Under the pieces are notes generated by a model. The model had not been told where the DNA came from and did no database searches. It worked only from the letters and a program-made list of their open reading frames with translations. A program made the translations under genes and the position numbers. Below are positions 44,661-56,784 of a stretch of DNA of 64,000 nucleotides, piece after piece (the stretch's first letter is position 1; each line of letters begins with the position of its first letter). The stretch comes from Hetaerina americana (Eukaryota > Arthropoda > Insecta > Odonata > Calopterygidae): contig JAKTNV010000009.1 in the NCBI GenBank assembly GCA_022747635.1, positions 1,950,999-2,014,998 on the forward strand, in the 5' to 3' direction.

Positions 44661-45269
44661 TCTCTTGTAATATACGCATAATTCAAGAAGGTTTCTGGCA
44701 TCCTTTCCGGCAGATCAAATTCAGAAAGCCAAAAGGGTTTATTTACCCGAGGCTTTAGTAATGCCATTTCTACCTCGTCACATCCACGCAAGTTTCACAT
44801 TTCAACCAGAAAAGAAGTTACTAATCGCGAATAGAAATATTCAGATGGTTTCTCTCGACGGGAAAGTATTCATTCTTCATTTAAAGTATTTTATACTGCC
44901 GAATGAACCAACAATGGAGTGAATACATCGTGTTTCAGCCAACATCCTCAGTTTACACTCCGAACGAGTGAAAGAATGACGATGTGAAGGCAGCAAGATT
45001 GATAGCGACAGAAATAACTAGAGGGAGATCCAGGAATCAGAGAGAAGGCGCTGGTAAAGAAGATATCTAAAATATGAGAAATGGAGCTCTATGGCCTCGT
45101 AAATTAAGTACTTATAAGTGAAGTATTGAAAAGCTGCTTACAAGAATAGAAAACGCGATTGATCGTCACGGTCACTATGCAGAAAAATAGCTAAATTTTC
45201 AACCTTTCCAGCGATGTTCACAAAGTCGAGAATAAATTTGATTTTTCATGAAAAAATTAGGATACCTTA
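44661..45269. other. Nothing recognised
   Basis: No supported feature. Confidence 0.35.
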
Positions 45270-46055
45270 ATTTTCGAATCGCCCTCGTACTACAAAACGA
45301 CATCGATCGCCTTGGTGACTGGGCTAAAAATAATAATAAAGGTATTAATGTTAGCAAGAGTCAGCATATACATTTTTCAGTTAAAAATAATGCAGAAAAG
45401 GATATTTAAACTCTCTTTGGAGAAAGAATCCCATGTAGCAGTCATTGCGATTATTTAGGCATTTACTTAACTAGAGATCTTGGTTGGGGAATCCAAGTAG
45501 ATAATTTGACACGGAAGGCTTTTAAAGTACTGCATTGGGTAATGAGAAATTTAAAAGTAAGTGGCGTAGGCACAAAAGAGAAAGCATATAAGGTACTGGT
45601 ACCTTATATGCTTTCTCTGGTATGTACTAGTACCGTATGAGGTGGGACCTATTAAAAAGATAGAAAAAGTTCAAAGAAAGGCAGCAGTACTCGGGAGGTA
45701 CAAAAGACCAGATGGTGCCACGGAAACGGGAGTATTTGAGAAATAAAAGAAAAAGGAGTAGGTTAGGCGCGATGTATAGAATTGTTAAAAAAGAAGCGTG
45801 GGAAGATTTAAGGAAAGAGATGAAAAAAAACAAACTTGAAGGGAAAAAATGACCGCAGTTTTAAAATGAAAGTAAGAAGGAACAAAACAAGAAAACCAGT
45901 AAAACAAGTGAAACAAAAAATACTCTTTTTTAAACAGAACTATTGTCGAATGGAACCAGCTGCGTGGAGGTTTGTTTGAGCCCTCTCCATCCAATTTTAG
46001 GAGCCTTAAGAATAAGTGAATCAGCAGCCACTGGGTGATATACTTCACTGATCAG
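45270..46055 (+). pseudogene. LINE relic (CR1/jockey group), RT C-terminal part
   Basis: The translation gives LQNDIDRLGDWAKNNNKGIN, HCDYLGIYLTRDLGWGIQ near 45,447 and NLTRKAFKVLHWVMRNLK, then after a local inversion KIEKVQRKAA, KEAWEDL and NDRSFKMKVRRNKTRK. It is a third LINE lineage, distinct from the RTE and the esterase CR1. The 3' end lies near 46,055. Confidence 0.8.
45577..45618. repeat. Perfect 20-bp inverted repeat within the LINE relic
   Basis: AGAGAAAGCATATAAGGTAC and its exact complement are separated by TG. Related LINEs have non-palindromic sequence at this point (KVLVRPMLEYG), so the right arm replaced original coding sequence. Confidence 0.85.
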
Positions 46056-46384
46056 TGATTATTATGCTATGGTAATTATATAAATATTGCTCTGTATGTG
46101 ATGCGGACGAGGTGAGAAGTTATATAGCAAAAGTGAAGGAAGTGTTAACGGTGCGTGATTTTGAGCAGAATATGAAGAGTGCGTGATTATGGACGGAGCG
46201 TTGTAGTATGGTGTCAACTTAGCCCTCGTGTAATATTAAAGGTGCCATTGGTAATCTTTAGGGGTTATTGTATATAAGAGCATTTTCTCTCATGTATGTT
46301 GTTCTTGTGCGTGTATGTATATGCATTGTAAGGGTGACCGTTGACCAGACTTGACCGTTGCCGCCGGGACAATTGCCTTATTGC
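46056..46384. other. Nothing recognised
   Basis: No supported feature. Confidence 0.3.
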
Positions 46385-48036
46385 AACGAGATTTACATTA
46401 TAATAATAAAGATGAAGAAATCGATAGTGTATACAATCAGTTAGAGGACATTGTGGCGTGTGTTCCTGCAGAGAAACATTTGAATGTGATGGGGAATTGG
46501 AATTGGACGGTGGGCGAAGGAAGAGATGGTGATGAGGTGGGGGACCACGAGGAAAGACCGCGGGGAGAAAGCGGTTGAATTCTTTTGGAGACAAGAGGTT
46601 TTAGGTATTTGTTTTCAAGTGCCACAATTGGTATAGGCACGTATGGAAATTGAAAGTGGACTTAAATAGATTTCAGTTATACCATATAATGGTAGGGTGC
46701 AGTGTCATTAATTAGCAATGACCGGCTGGGGATTCAGACCATAATTAAGTAATTATACAGTTTTACGTCAGATTCAAAAGGATAAAACAGGAAAGACGGT
46801 TGATGAAATGCCATGAAGAAGTGTGCGCCGCAAATATTATCAATGAATATCAGCAGGCAGTTGAGATAATGAAGAATGGAGCCGAGTGCCATCAGAGAAC
46901 ATTAGGAATATGTTAAGAATGGTATGTCGAAAACCGCGAACGAAACTTTAGGAAGAGTACATAGGAAAATGTCCATAAAACAAGGAATGCGAAGATGACT
47001 ATGAAGAGAGACGAGAGAAGGAAATGAAAACGTGTAAACATTTGAGAGTGACAGGAACACGATGACGGGCAAAGAGAGAGATTTAAATAAAAACTATTTC
47101 GTTTAGCTACCACAACAGGTGTGGATCTACACCTGGTTTTTAAACCTAGATTTCCTCAGTATTCATCCGTGCAGGAATTCAAAAAAATATTGTTAGACTT
47201 TACTAATAGTTACTTCTCTATTATGGACTATATAATTCATATATCGACTCTATAACAGGTTATACAATTGATAGTCACAGATTTAGGAAGTGTGAATGAT
47301 TCGCAGTTTCCCGAATGAAGATTCAGATCAGCCTTTAGTAATAACGTTGTGTACACTCAGATTCAGTTGAACAAAATATGTGAGACGGATGACGAAATAG
47401 AGCGTGAAAAGACAAACCAGGATGAAAAGAAAGGAAACCCAGGAGTGGAGAAAAGTATTTAGAAATGAGGACAGGGAGACGTTGGTAGTTGAATAGAATG
47501 GAAACATGTAAACATGAGAAGCATACGGAAAGCCGCAAACAAGAGTAGAGGAACGGTTGATGGGAAAATGCCAAAGAAGCCATGAGTAAAGATTGGTTGG
47601 GTGGGCAGACGATAGAGGGGAAAGGAAGAATGGAAACACAAAGTTGGCGGGGGAAGTGCAAAGTGTTGAAGAATGAACAGGGGCGGGAGAAGGCGAGGGT
47701 GTGGATAGTTTACAAAGGAAATTGGTTCGCCGTACAGCAAGGAGAGAGGATTAGTTCAGCAAAGCCGCACGGTAAAGAGTAAGGAAAGAACGTTAAATCC
47801 GCGCTAACAGTCAAAGATAGATCAGGAAAATTATTAATCGTTCTAGACAAGACTCGAGGGAGTTGGAAGTACAAACAGAAATATTAGGCCAACAAGGTTA
47901 GACATAGGAAGAGAACCTGACGTAGAAGAAGATAGCTTAAGTCCAGGCATACTAGACGATGAGATAGAAAGGGCATTAAGGGAGATGAAACTAAATAAGA
48001 CCGTGGGGATGGATAACATTCCTGCGGAACTACTTA
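46385..48036 (+). pseudogene. Heavily decayed RTE LINE copy, endonuclease and N-terminal RT region
   Basis: YNQLEDIVACVPAEKHL near 46,430 and GEGRDGDEVGD near 46,513 match the RTE endonuclease. 47,890-48,036 (TRLDIGREPDVEEDSLSPGI and onward) matches the RTE at 14,400-14,555. The middle part is poorly conserved. It stops abruptly at 48,036. Confidence 0.8.
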
Positions 48037-48428
48037 ATGAAGCGAGACCATGTCTCTGAAAGTTATTTTAAACTCAAAAGGCTAAAACTTGAGAATAGGC
48101 GAAAATCTGCACATACTCTCGCTTCTCTTTCACAACCAAAATAATTATTAACCCAAGTACTTATCTGATCGACTTGTCCTCATGAACGGTATGCAGAGTG
48201 ACAACACCAGGGGGGAATAATATCTACTTAATACCTCGACATGACACAGTAACCCACTGCAAATCCTTCCATGTAACAGCCTGTTGACTCTGAAACCCTT
48301 TGCCGAAGAACATTCAGAATTGCTAGTCACTCAATTTATTCCAAAATAGGTACACTAGAATGATTCTACATGACGAAAACACTTCTCTATAAATCTAATC
48401 CTATGCAGATCATCTATCTCCTATCGTA
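48037..48428. other. Nothing recognised
   Basis: No supported feature. Confidence 0.3.
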
Positions 48429-49869
48429 CGAGGGTGGTCCCAGAGGTACCCGGCCTAACCTAGAAATGGCGGTAGTTGTTTAAACATATCACCGTATTAG
48501 AAAGTACGCAATCTATGAAGCGTATCTTTCAAGTTTGAAGACGCCACGTTGTTTGGTATTTGTTTGGCAGCCATCAATAGTGAACGTTTTCAGTGAATTT
48601 GTGAAAATGGAGAAAATTAGTCATCGTTATGTGACACAATACTTTTATTTGAAAGGCCTCAGCCCAACCAATATAACAGCTGGACTGGATTCTACTCTAG
48701 GTGAGTCGCTCCTTCGTTTACAACAGCAAAATTTTGGATAGCAGAGTTTAAACGAGGCCGTACGAGCTGTCAAGACGAGCATCGCATTGGTCGGTGAAAC
48801 TCCAGAAACGGTGAAGAAAATCCACTAAGTGATACTGGATGGTCGTTGACTGAAAGTGCGCGAGCTAGCAGACATGGTAGGCATTTCTAAAAGTGCGATA
48901 CATCGCAAATTAACTGAAAATATGGGCAGGAGAAAGTTGTGTGCAAGATGGGTGCTCACACTCGAGCAAAACCAGGTCGTGAAGGTGTTTCAATCGAGTG
49001 TTTAGCAAAGTTTCACAGCAAAGAAGTAGAATTTTTGCGCCGTTGCATAGCCATATATGAAACATGGGTCCATTACTTCACCCCCCGAGACAAAATAACA
49101 ATCAAAACAATGGATTCAATAGGGAGAACCGGCTCCAAAGAAGGGGAACCTAGTTTCATCTGCAGGCAAGGTCATGGCGTCAGTTTTTTTGGGATGCGCG
49201 TGGGATGATTTTCATTGAATATATTGAAAAAGGAAAAACTATCAATGGCGAGTAGTATTATGCGAACTTATTGCAATGTTGGGAGCGAAGAAATCAAGCA
49301 AAAGCAGGTGCATTTGGCTCAGAAGAAAGTGTTGTTTCATCAAGACAATGCACCAGCTCACACATCCGTTATTGCAATGACAAAAATTCATGAATTAATG
49401 TTTGAATTACTACCTCATGCACACAATTCACCAGATATAGAGCCCTCAGGTTATTTTCTGCTCGTGAACTTTAAAAAATAGCTCGTTGGTCAAAGATTTT
49501 CCAACCGTCAAGAAGTGATGTCGGCAGTTAATGGCTGTCTGGTGCTTTCTCGGCGTATTTGCTTCATGAAGTTTTCTCGGGACTTCCACCGGGTCAGGGG
49601 TTCCGTGTTGGCCGACGTTTCGATGCCCGACTCGTGCATCGTCCTACCCTGCCGACGCTACCCGGTGGAAGACCAGAGAAAACTTCATGAAGTTAATGGC
49701 TATTTTGAGGAGCTAGACAATTCTAATTATAAATAGGGTATCGATCTTATTGAACATCGCTGGGAAAAGTGTATAGAGCTGAAAGGAGATTGTGTTGAAC
49801 ATAAAATAAATTTTCCTCCTAAATGTTTGCATTTTCTGTGTGGGTCGGGTACTTCTGGGACCGCCCTTG
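48429..49869 (+). mobile_element. Old mariner (SETMAR-like family) with a nested palindromic element
   Basis: Terminal repeats CGAGGGTGGTCCCAGAGGTA (left) and a diverged complement at 49,845-49,869. The transposase is readable across frames: MEKISHRYVTQYFYLKGLSP (48,607), LKVRELADMVGISKSAIHRK, RKLCARWVLTLEQNQ, ETKQQSKQWI-GEPAPKK, VLFHQDNAPAHTSVIAM (49,330) and the C-terminal GYFEELDNSNY. Many stops show long decay. A 154-bp insertion lies at 49,537-49,690. Confidence 0.88.
49537..49690. mobile_element. Short palindromic PLE-derived element with 11-bp target duplication
   Basis: AGTTAATGGCT at 49,526-49,536 is repeated exactly at 49,691-49,701. The inserted 154 bp has arms TTCATGAAGTTTTCTCGGG / ...AGAGAAAACTTCATGAA and CCACCGGGT / ACCCGGTGG. 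The minus strand at 49,614-49,647 has GATGC/GCATC, GAAA, ACGT and C, the second half of a hammerhead-like motif; the CTGANGA half is degraded. The arm ends match the 16.1-16.8 kb element. Confidence 0.85.
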
Positions 49870-50094
49870 TGCTCGTATCATTTCAATCCCAATTTACCTG
49901 CACACCATTCCCGACCATCAAATTCACCTTGCCTTAAAACATATGATATCTTATTTTATTTTATTATGCATATCTGTATATTCATATTTATTTTTTACAC
50001 TACTATTGTTATGTACTTGATGAAGGGAGAAATGGAAGCAGGGGCCTTATGGTCTCAAAATCGCCCGAAAAAAGACGTTTATCTCTCTATCAAT

Positions 50095-50640
50095 CCATCA
50101 AAGGTTTAGAAAAATGTAGGAAGAAGAGTTTTCATGGGCTTATTCGTAGCAATTGGCCGGAAGATTTCATTAGATCAGCAATCCTTCCCATCCGAAAAAA
50201 GGGAGGGCACATATATGCGAGGGTAATACCAAGTTTGATTGCCCACGCAGCTGAAGTTATTCCAGGATCGTCAACGAGAGGATTATGGTGTTAATAGTAG
50301 GTGAATAGGATAGTGGCTAAGATGGAGAGTAATGGATGATCAAAGTTGGACTCAACAAGGGGAGAGAGGTTGGCGTGATGTCATATCGGTTATGAGGTCA
50401 CAAAGAGAAACATACACCGAGTACAATCAGAATGAATTTACTTGTAACGTGGATTGCGAGAAGGCAGTCGATGGAGTGAATTGCGCAAAAACAATTAATT
50501 GATTTCAAAACGGTGGACTAGATTGGAAAATTATTAAAGAGGCATAGAAAAACTGGAGAAGGGAATGAAATTCGATGAGAATCCATACAATCAGATAGAT
50601 TAGCGAATGAGCAAGCTCTAAAGTAAGAAATGACTATAAA
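50095..50640 (+). pseudogene. RTE LINE relic, RT domain
   Basis: Matches the RTE from 14,560 (KKCRKKSFHGLIRS) through NWPEDFIRSAILPI and a motif A remnant (VDCEKAVDGVN near 50,450). It is heavily mutated with internal deletions. Confidence 0.75.
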
Positions 50641-51612
50641 ATTATATCATTCACTATCAATAATATCTTTAATGAAATTAATAATTTAACTCTCTTCGGC
50701 CCCATAAATAAACATTCTCTCTCTATAGTAACATCTATATAAAATGGTCCCGGATGCCAACTGGAACGTTGCGCGCCTATCAGTTGCCGCCAAAGCTTTG
50801 ATCCGCTAGAGGCTCGAAATTTCCCAGCATTCTATCTTGATTACTCCAATCGCTTTGTCTTCCACTGAATGAATCCACTGAAAGTCACGCCGTGGAGCTG
50901 CGTATGATTAAGCACGTCATTATGAGTAATTATGATGCCGCAATCGACAGAGTGTACCACGGTGAAACGGTTGCGAAACCTAATTACTCCAGAGCTTCCC
51001 TTCGTTGCAATTGCATTGAGGGCACTGCCATTTTTATTTAGCGTCCCTCCGACCGATGGTCGTGACTCCCACTCGACAAACTAACCATCGCGTCCATTAC
51101 TCATCTCGAAAGATCAAACATTTCAGACTGAATCACGGAAAATGGAATTATTCGAAAACCTTGAATGATGCGACAACGCGTTTAGATAACTGAACGAACG
51201 TTTCTTGAGGAAAATCCATACCTATGCCTAACGTAGGAACGCCAATTTGTGCCTCGTGTAGACTTTTGCACTTTGTGATTTCTTACTTTTGCGGGGCGAC
51301 CAGTAAATCGCGTTCGCTATTGATGGAAACCCTGCCTCGCATTAAGAATAACTGAGGCTCAATTCACCTCGATGGACATAGCTGCACCCCCCCGTGTGAA
51401 ACATCGGACAAGAGTGGCGCCGCACGCACGCCGAAAACGCCGAACATCGGACGGGAATGCCCATCGAAGGCCAACATAAACTCCCGTCTCCCGTGCGTGC
51501 GTGCGTGCCTCGCAGAATGCGTACACATACGTGACCGACGTTTATACGACTTGGTTGAATGAATACGCTCACGTGACCTTGTTGAAACGCCAAGAGGCGA
51601 CAGTTTTCTACC
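50641..51612. other. Nothing recognised
   Basis: No coding or repeat signal that I can support. Confidence 0.35.
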
Positions 51613-52000
51613 ACTGCATCTGCATAGCAGCCCGTGAGCCGCCGCAAGGGCGTGTGGCGGGGGTGTTAGGTCACCACACGTAAAAAAGTATAAAGTCGCA
51701 TGCATACGCAACCAATTCATGCAAACCTTCACGCCCAAAATCGTATATATCATGCAAAAACCTTACTAACTTACATGCATGCAAATACATACATTATCAA
51801 CTAACATAAAAATGCACACCTACAAGTATACCTCATGTCTACGTAACGTTTAATCTTGTCCTGACTTGTAAATTAAATACCTTCAATATTTCTACTGTGT
51901 CTTTGGTTTCTTACTATTATGATTCCTGTTTGTTGGGGAAAGGACGAGCATTTGTATCTATCTATGCCGGAGTTTAGCTCCCTTATTTTACCTTGGTTGA
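51613..52000 (-). repeat. CR1-like LINE 3' end
   Basis: The minus-strand sense ends in the GC hairpin (plus strand GCCGCCGCAAGGGCGTGTGG near 51,640). The 3' UTR and last ORF2 codons resemble the esterase LINE (25.3-25.7 kb). Confidence 0.8.
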
Positions 52001-52382
52001 CTTCTGAGTCGGGCGGAAGCAGGAAGTGAGCGATGCCCATTCGGGGTGCGGGGGTCAATGCCCATGAACTCAAATCAAAACACCAGAGGCGAAGGGGAAC
52101 TGCGGGGAGTGGGGACTAGTGACGAGCCACTTAACGACACATCCCAAAGCACATGCAGTGACTTTAATTGCGGGATTGATAACGCTATACGCGGTGCGGA
52201 AACTTCTACATCTACATAGTACCCCGCAAAGCGTCGCAAGGGTGGGTGGCAGGGGTGTTAGGTACCCATAGAAGAGAATCAAACTACACATAAAACCTAC
52301 AAACTCATGTCAATCTACACCCAAAAAGTCATATATATTCATGCAAAAACCTTAATGACTTACACCCATGCAAATACATATA

Positions 52383-53716
52383 CGAGGGTCATCCGGAAAG
52401 TAGTACCCGTTCGTGCCGCATGAAGTGCTGACGACGCGAGTAGCCGCTGGACGAGGTCAGATAGCTTCAGTGGCTTGTCTGCCTTCTCTGAGCCAAGTTG
52501 CGTGACGCTAGCATTGCCTGTGTTGTTTCTGTGATTGTTTACAATGTTTAAAAAAATTGAGAACGCCGCCAGTTGTGAAGTGAGGGCAGTGATTAAATTC
52601 CTCAATGCAAGAAACGTTCGCCCATGTGATATTCATCGCCAATTAAAGGAGGTGTATGGAGACAATGTAATGGACGAGTCGTCTGTTCGGCGGTGGTGTC
52701 GCAACTTCAACATGGGGAGGGGGAACACACACGACGATGAGCGTTCGGAGAGACCATCTGTCATTACAGACCAACTGGTGAGCTCAGTTGACGAATTCGT
52801 GAGGAACGATCGGCGCGTCACAATTGATGACATCTGTGAGCATTTTCCCAATGTTTCTCGAACAATTGTTCATGAAATTGTTAAACACCATCTGCATTAT
52901 GCAAAAATTTGTGCAAGATGGGTCCCTCGCAAGCTTACAGATGAGCACAAAACCAAGCGTATGGCTGCAGCACTGACGTTTTTGGGACGTTATTCTGATG
53001 AAGGAGACTCTTTCTTGACTCGCATAATTACTGGTGACGAAACATGGGTTTGTTATGCATCACCTGAGAGTAAACGACAGTCAATGGAGTGGCATCATGC
53101 TCATTCACCAAACAAACCAAAAAAATTCAAGACAGTTCTGTCCACCAGGAAACTCATGGCAACCATTTTCTGGGATCGACGAGGTGTATTGCTTATTGAT
53201 TTTATGGCCCGTGGAGACACTATTAATGCCAATGCGTATTGTGAAACATTAAAGAAATTACGGCGGGCAATACAAAATCGGCGGCGAGGTCTATTGTCTA
53301 CTGGTGTCATTCTCGTTCATGACAATGCCAGGCCTCATGCAGCTGGGATAACACAAAAACTTTTGCAGCAATTCAAATGGGAAACTTTCGACCATCCACC
53401 GTATAGCCCGGACTTGGCCCCTTCAGATTTTCATCTCTTTACAAAGCTTAAAGACTTTTTGGCAGGAAAAAGATTTGACAGCGATGAAGAACTTAAAGAA
53501 GGAGTGACCCTGTATCTCAATGAGCTGGCGGCGAAGGACTATGCAGCAGGAATACAGAAACTTGTCACACGTTATGACAAATGCCTTAATTTGCTTGGAG
53601 ATTATGTTGAGAAGTAGTTTAAAGTATCCTCTTTCAAATAAAATTTTTTATGTTTGTTAATATTTACTTTTGTGTCTTTATTTCACGAACGGGTACTACT
53701 TTCCGGATGACCCTCG
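52383..53716 (+). mobile_element. Apparently intact mariner element
   Basis: 1334 bp with perfect 33-bp inverted repeats (starting CGAGGGTCATCCGGAAAG) and TA duplications at 52,381-52,382 and 53,717-53,718. It contains one uninterrupted transposase gene. A near-identical deleted copy is at 37,508-38,260, so this family moved recently. Confidence 0.95.
52544..53617 (+). CDS. Mariner transposase, DD34D, intact reading frame
   Basis: 357 codons from ATG 52,544, the first ATG of the frame (MFKKIENAASCEVRAVIKFL), close to the usual ~345 for mariners. An N-terminal bipartite helix-turn-helix with an intervening GRGNTHDDERSERPS hinge is followed by the linker YAKICARWVPRKLTDEHK. The catalytic domain has D165 (ITGDETWV), D260 (VHDNARPH) and D295 (YSPDLAPSDFHLF), with exactly 34 residues between the last two. 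The protein binds the inverted repeats, cuts the element out and inserts it at TA. No stop, frameshift or missing catalytic residue is visible; activity itself is not proven. A polyadenylation-like AATAAA lies just after the stop. Confidence 0.95.
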   Translation: MFKKIENAASCEVRAVIKFLNARNVRPCDIHRQLKEVYGDNVMDESSVRRWCRNFNMGRGNTHDDERSERPSVITDQLVSSVDEFVRNDRRVTIDDICEHFPNVSRTIVHEIVKHHLHYAKICARWVPRKLTDEHKTKRMAAALTFLGRYSDEGDSFLTRIITGDETWVCYASPESKRQSMEWHHAHSPNKPKKFKTVLSTRKLMATIFWDRRGVLLIDFMARGDTINANAYCETLKKLRRAIQNRRRGLLSTGVILVHDNARPHAAGITQKLLQQFKWETFDHPPYSPDLAPSDFHLFTKLKDFLAGKRFDSDEELKEGVTLYLNELAAKDYAAGIQKLVTRYDKCLNLLGDYVEK

Positions 53717-53812
53717 TACTATCAACTAACATACAAATGCACACTTACGATTATACCTTATATCTATGCAACGTCCTTACTTGTAAATCAAATGTCTTTA
53801 ATATTTCTAACA

Positions 53813-54419
53813 CGGGCTATAAGTAATAAACTTCGAATTGCGGCACGGCGGAAAAGGGAAGAATGGACGCATGCGGAATAGTGCCCGGAGATGGAGGGCA
53901 ACAAGAGGAGGCAGTGCCATGGCATGATGACGGGAGATGAAGACATGTGACAGGGATAACGATCGCGCCCAAAGAGACCTCCTGCTCTCCGCGCCCCAAC
54001 TCCCACGGCCCTCAGGCTTCTTCCATGGGTGCACAGGGAAGGCACGCCCCTTGTGTCAATACCATAGATGCACCTACCAACTCGCAGGAAAGACACCTGG
54101 CACAAGTCCTACCCCCCTTCTCAGGTAAGACATCATGTTACGCGAAGAATGCCGAGCGATTTGTGGAAGAAACGAGAAGGACGACATCTTTCAGAGCTTC
54201 GCCGTTGCTTCTCTCTCCGCCGATATACCCATCAAGGAAATATCGCCAGACGCCAGGCAAAGGAAGGTCTCTCCGAACCTAGCCCTGGTCTGGCGAGGTT
54301 CCACCGGAGGAAGCCTTTCTTCTCCGATAGAATGGCGATACCCATGAACACACATGGTTTTATAGAAAGTTTCGACAAAATATAATCACATATATTTCAG
54401 ATATCGTCTCTCAAAATTC
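53813..54419. other. Nothing recognised
   Basis: GC-richer sequence with overlapping open frames on both strands. None is recognisable. Confidence 0.3.
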
Positions 54420-54900
54420 TTCAAAGTACATCCCTGAAGAGCGCCAACACACTTTTGCCAGAGCGGCTATTCCGCGACTCGGAGGCTCCCCCTCTGGTGG
54501 GCGGAAGGTACAAGCGTGCAAGCTTCTTTGACGACGGCACGGAGGGCCAACTGGTGGTGTTCTTTCGGCAGGATTTCACTTTTGGGAATAGGAAACATAG
54601 GTCTACTGGTGCCAAGTCGGGACTGTAAGGGAGTTGGCGAATCGTCGCGATTATGAGTTGCAGGAGGTATTCGCCAGCAGACGCACACTGCTTTTCTCGT
54701 TCGTGCGTCCAAAGAACCCCGGTGGGACAAGTTCAGCACAGATATTTCATCGCATTTCTCAATTTGCAGTGATAATAGAGTGTGCACTGTCATCATATCA
54801 ATGCCGATACTATCTGCGATCATTGTGCACACTCAGCAACCGACGACGGTCTGAATTCAGCACTTCACGCAATACACGTCAGGAAATAAATTGGCACCGA
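54420..54900 (-). pseudogene. Mariner relic with the catalytic core deleted
   Basis: The minus strand shows CTMIADSIGIDMMTVHT near 54,830 (helix-turn-helix), AELVPPGFFGRTNEK (linker), then within ~40 codons TIRQLPYSPDLAPVD and LCFLFPKVKSCRK near 54,640-54,570, the region of the third aspartate. The first two aspartates are missing. Frames change several times. Confidence 0.7.
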
Positions 54901-55117
54901 TACTTTTTATGCAAACCTTGTAGAGAGGAAGCTGCTTTGGGTTGTCCTCTTCCACCAGTGATTGCGACCATTTTCATGGTGGGATCGGAGCAGAAGGACA
55001 GAGGAACTTCGTCAGGGATGACTCCGCGGCGCGGACGATATGTTTGCCGCATGGCCACACAGAGAGAGAGAGACACTGAATGTCTTTCCACAGCACCTCG
55101 ATCCACTACTCCATCGA
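54901..55117. other. Nothing recognised
   Basis: No supported feature. Confidence 0.3.
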
Positions 55118-55306
55118 ATTCACCTCTGAGACGGTTTCCCGTTGCCTTCCTCAACAGTGTTTTAAAGTGAGGCCATCACTTACTGGCCACCCCACTCGGG
55201 TCAGACGCCTTTGCAGCCGCCTCACCGAGGAGCAGACGCTGCGTGGGCTACCTTTCGTCTGGCTCCTTACCTTCGACCTATCTGGCATGGGTGACCCTAC
55301 TGTGTA
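55118..55306 (-). repeat. Solo RTE 5' leader fragment
   Basis: The reverse complement matches 12,735-12,905 of the RTE leader (GGCCAGTAAGTGATGG and GGAAGGCAACGGGAAAC). No RTE coding sequence follows. Confidence 0.8.
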
Positions 55307-55509
55307 TAAGCAATCATCTTTTGTGATTATGTAGTTTCCAAGGCATACAATAATACAACCTATATTGACGTACTCATCAGTCTTTACAGAATTACTTATT
55401 TTCTATGCCATCCAATTCATCCCAAAACATTCTTCTACAGCGGACGCTTCTTTTAAAGCGCCTACCACTTCTTCCTACTTCCTACAAATATGATGCAACT
55501 ATTTCAAAG

Positions 55510-55600
55510 TGTAAAAATCATTCACATTTACCGGGATTCGAACCCTGATCCCTTGAAATCCAGCCGAGTGCTTTGATGTTCTCCTTAGTCTTCCTATTTC
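55510..55600 (-). repeat. tRNA-like SINE head fragment
   Basis: The minus strand reads AGCACTCGGCTGGATTTC, then a B box in GGGTTCGAATCCCGG. Only the tRNA-like part is clear. Confidence 0.5.
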
Positions 55601-56784
55601 TTGAGAATCTCACTACCTTTGTTTTTTGCCGATTCTAATTCCATACCGACCTCACATTCAGGAAAGGTGGCAATTCTTCCGCATCAAATTTGCGACCAAA
55701 ACAAATCCAATATTACCAACCCCCTGCATGTTTTATTTAAATATATCGGCAACTCCGTTTTAAAGCGCTTTATCGGACACTTCATCCACATTTCCTCTCG
55801 GTTCCATAGTGAGAGATCAGTGTCCTTCGAGTCCTTGGCACATCAACTGACGGTTGTAGAAAGTGACTCAAAGGTGGGAGAAAATGACGTCGATTTCGCG
55901 AGCTCTCTTTGAGGGATTCACTCCCTGAAAATAAATCCTAGGTCCATCGTTTAATTTTACTTTAACCATTCATTATCTTTAAGTGCTACTCAGTATTTCT
56001 CAAGGCCTAAGCAGTTCTGGGATGTTTAGTGGAGCAGTAAACGTGCTCAGGTTGGCATTGGCATTTCGACATTTAGCACTTACATCATATTTCCACATCA
56101 TGGTACCCCGATCACTTGAATGATATCCATAATAGATGGTCATATTTTGATTATTTAGACATATTAATTTCGGGGACAATACCATTCAGATTTTTACTGC
56201 AGATATTGATACTAAAAAGGTTTTTTGGATATTAATCCGAGTAACTTAAGGTGTAACGTGGATAAAATAAACTAGTGACAATGATATATAGCTTGCAATT
56301 TTGCATGCCTCCATTATTTTCCTGTTATATGTATTCTGCTTACTGGAATCTATCCTCTTAAGTTTGTTTCAGTTAAAATATCAGCTGAAGTGTCTCCCGC
56401 GTGAATTGCAGTTGCATTCGTAATAATAAACTACCAGCCATTGAAATGAGACCTCATGTGAGCTCCACTCATGTTGAAACTTACTCTATAATTGCCCGTA
56501 CAATTGGCGTGAACTTAACCCGTTTTTGGAAGCGCTGGACCTGGAACGGACCACTCTACTGCTCAAATGGATCAATATAATTATTCAAATTCGCCTGCAG
56601 CGTTGATTCGAACGGAAGTAATCGAATCAAATCGCTCCATTGCGTTAAACCGAAACAAAATTACGCCAATGGGATGACGATGAAATTTACTTCATGAAAA
56701 GTGCATCGTATGTATTCTTTTCTCTAAAGAGCACTCAAACAATTTTCATTAATGTTAGGACTTCAAAACATTTAGAACACTTTT
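55601..56784. other. Nothing recognised
   Basis: No supported feature. Confidence 0.35.

Larger units (their letters stand above)
52203..53812 (-). repeat. CR1-like LINE 3' UTR carrying a mariner
   Basis: 52,203-52,382 (TACATCTACATAGTACCCCG and onward) and 53,717-53,812 are the two parts of one 3' UTR, matching 51,613-51,890. The mariner sits between them at a TA. Confidence 0.8.
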
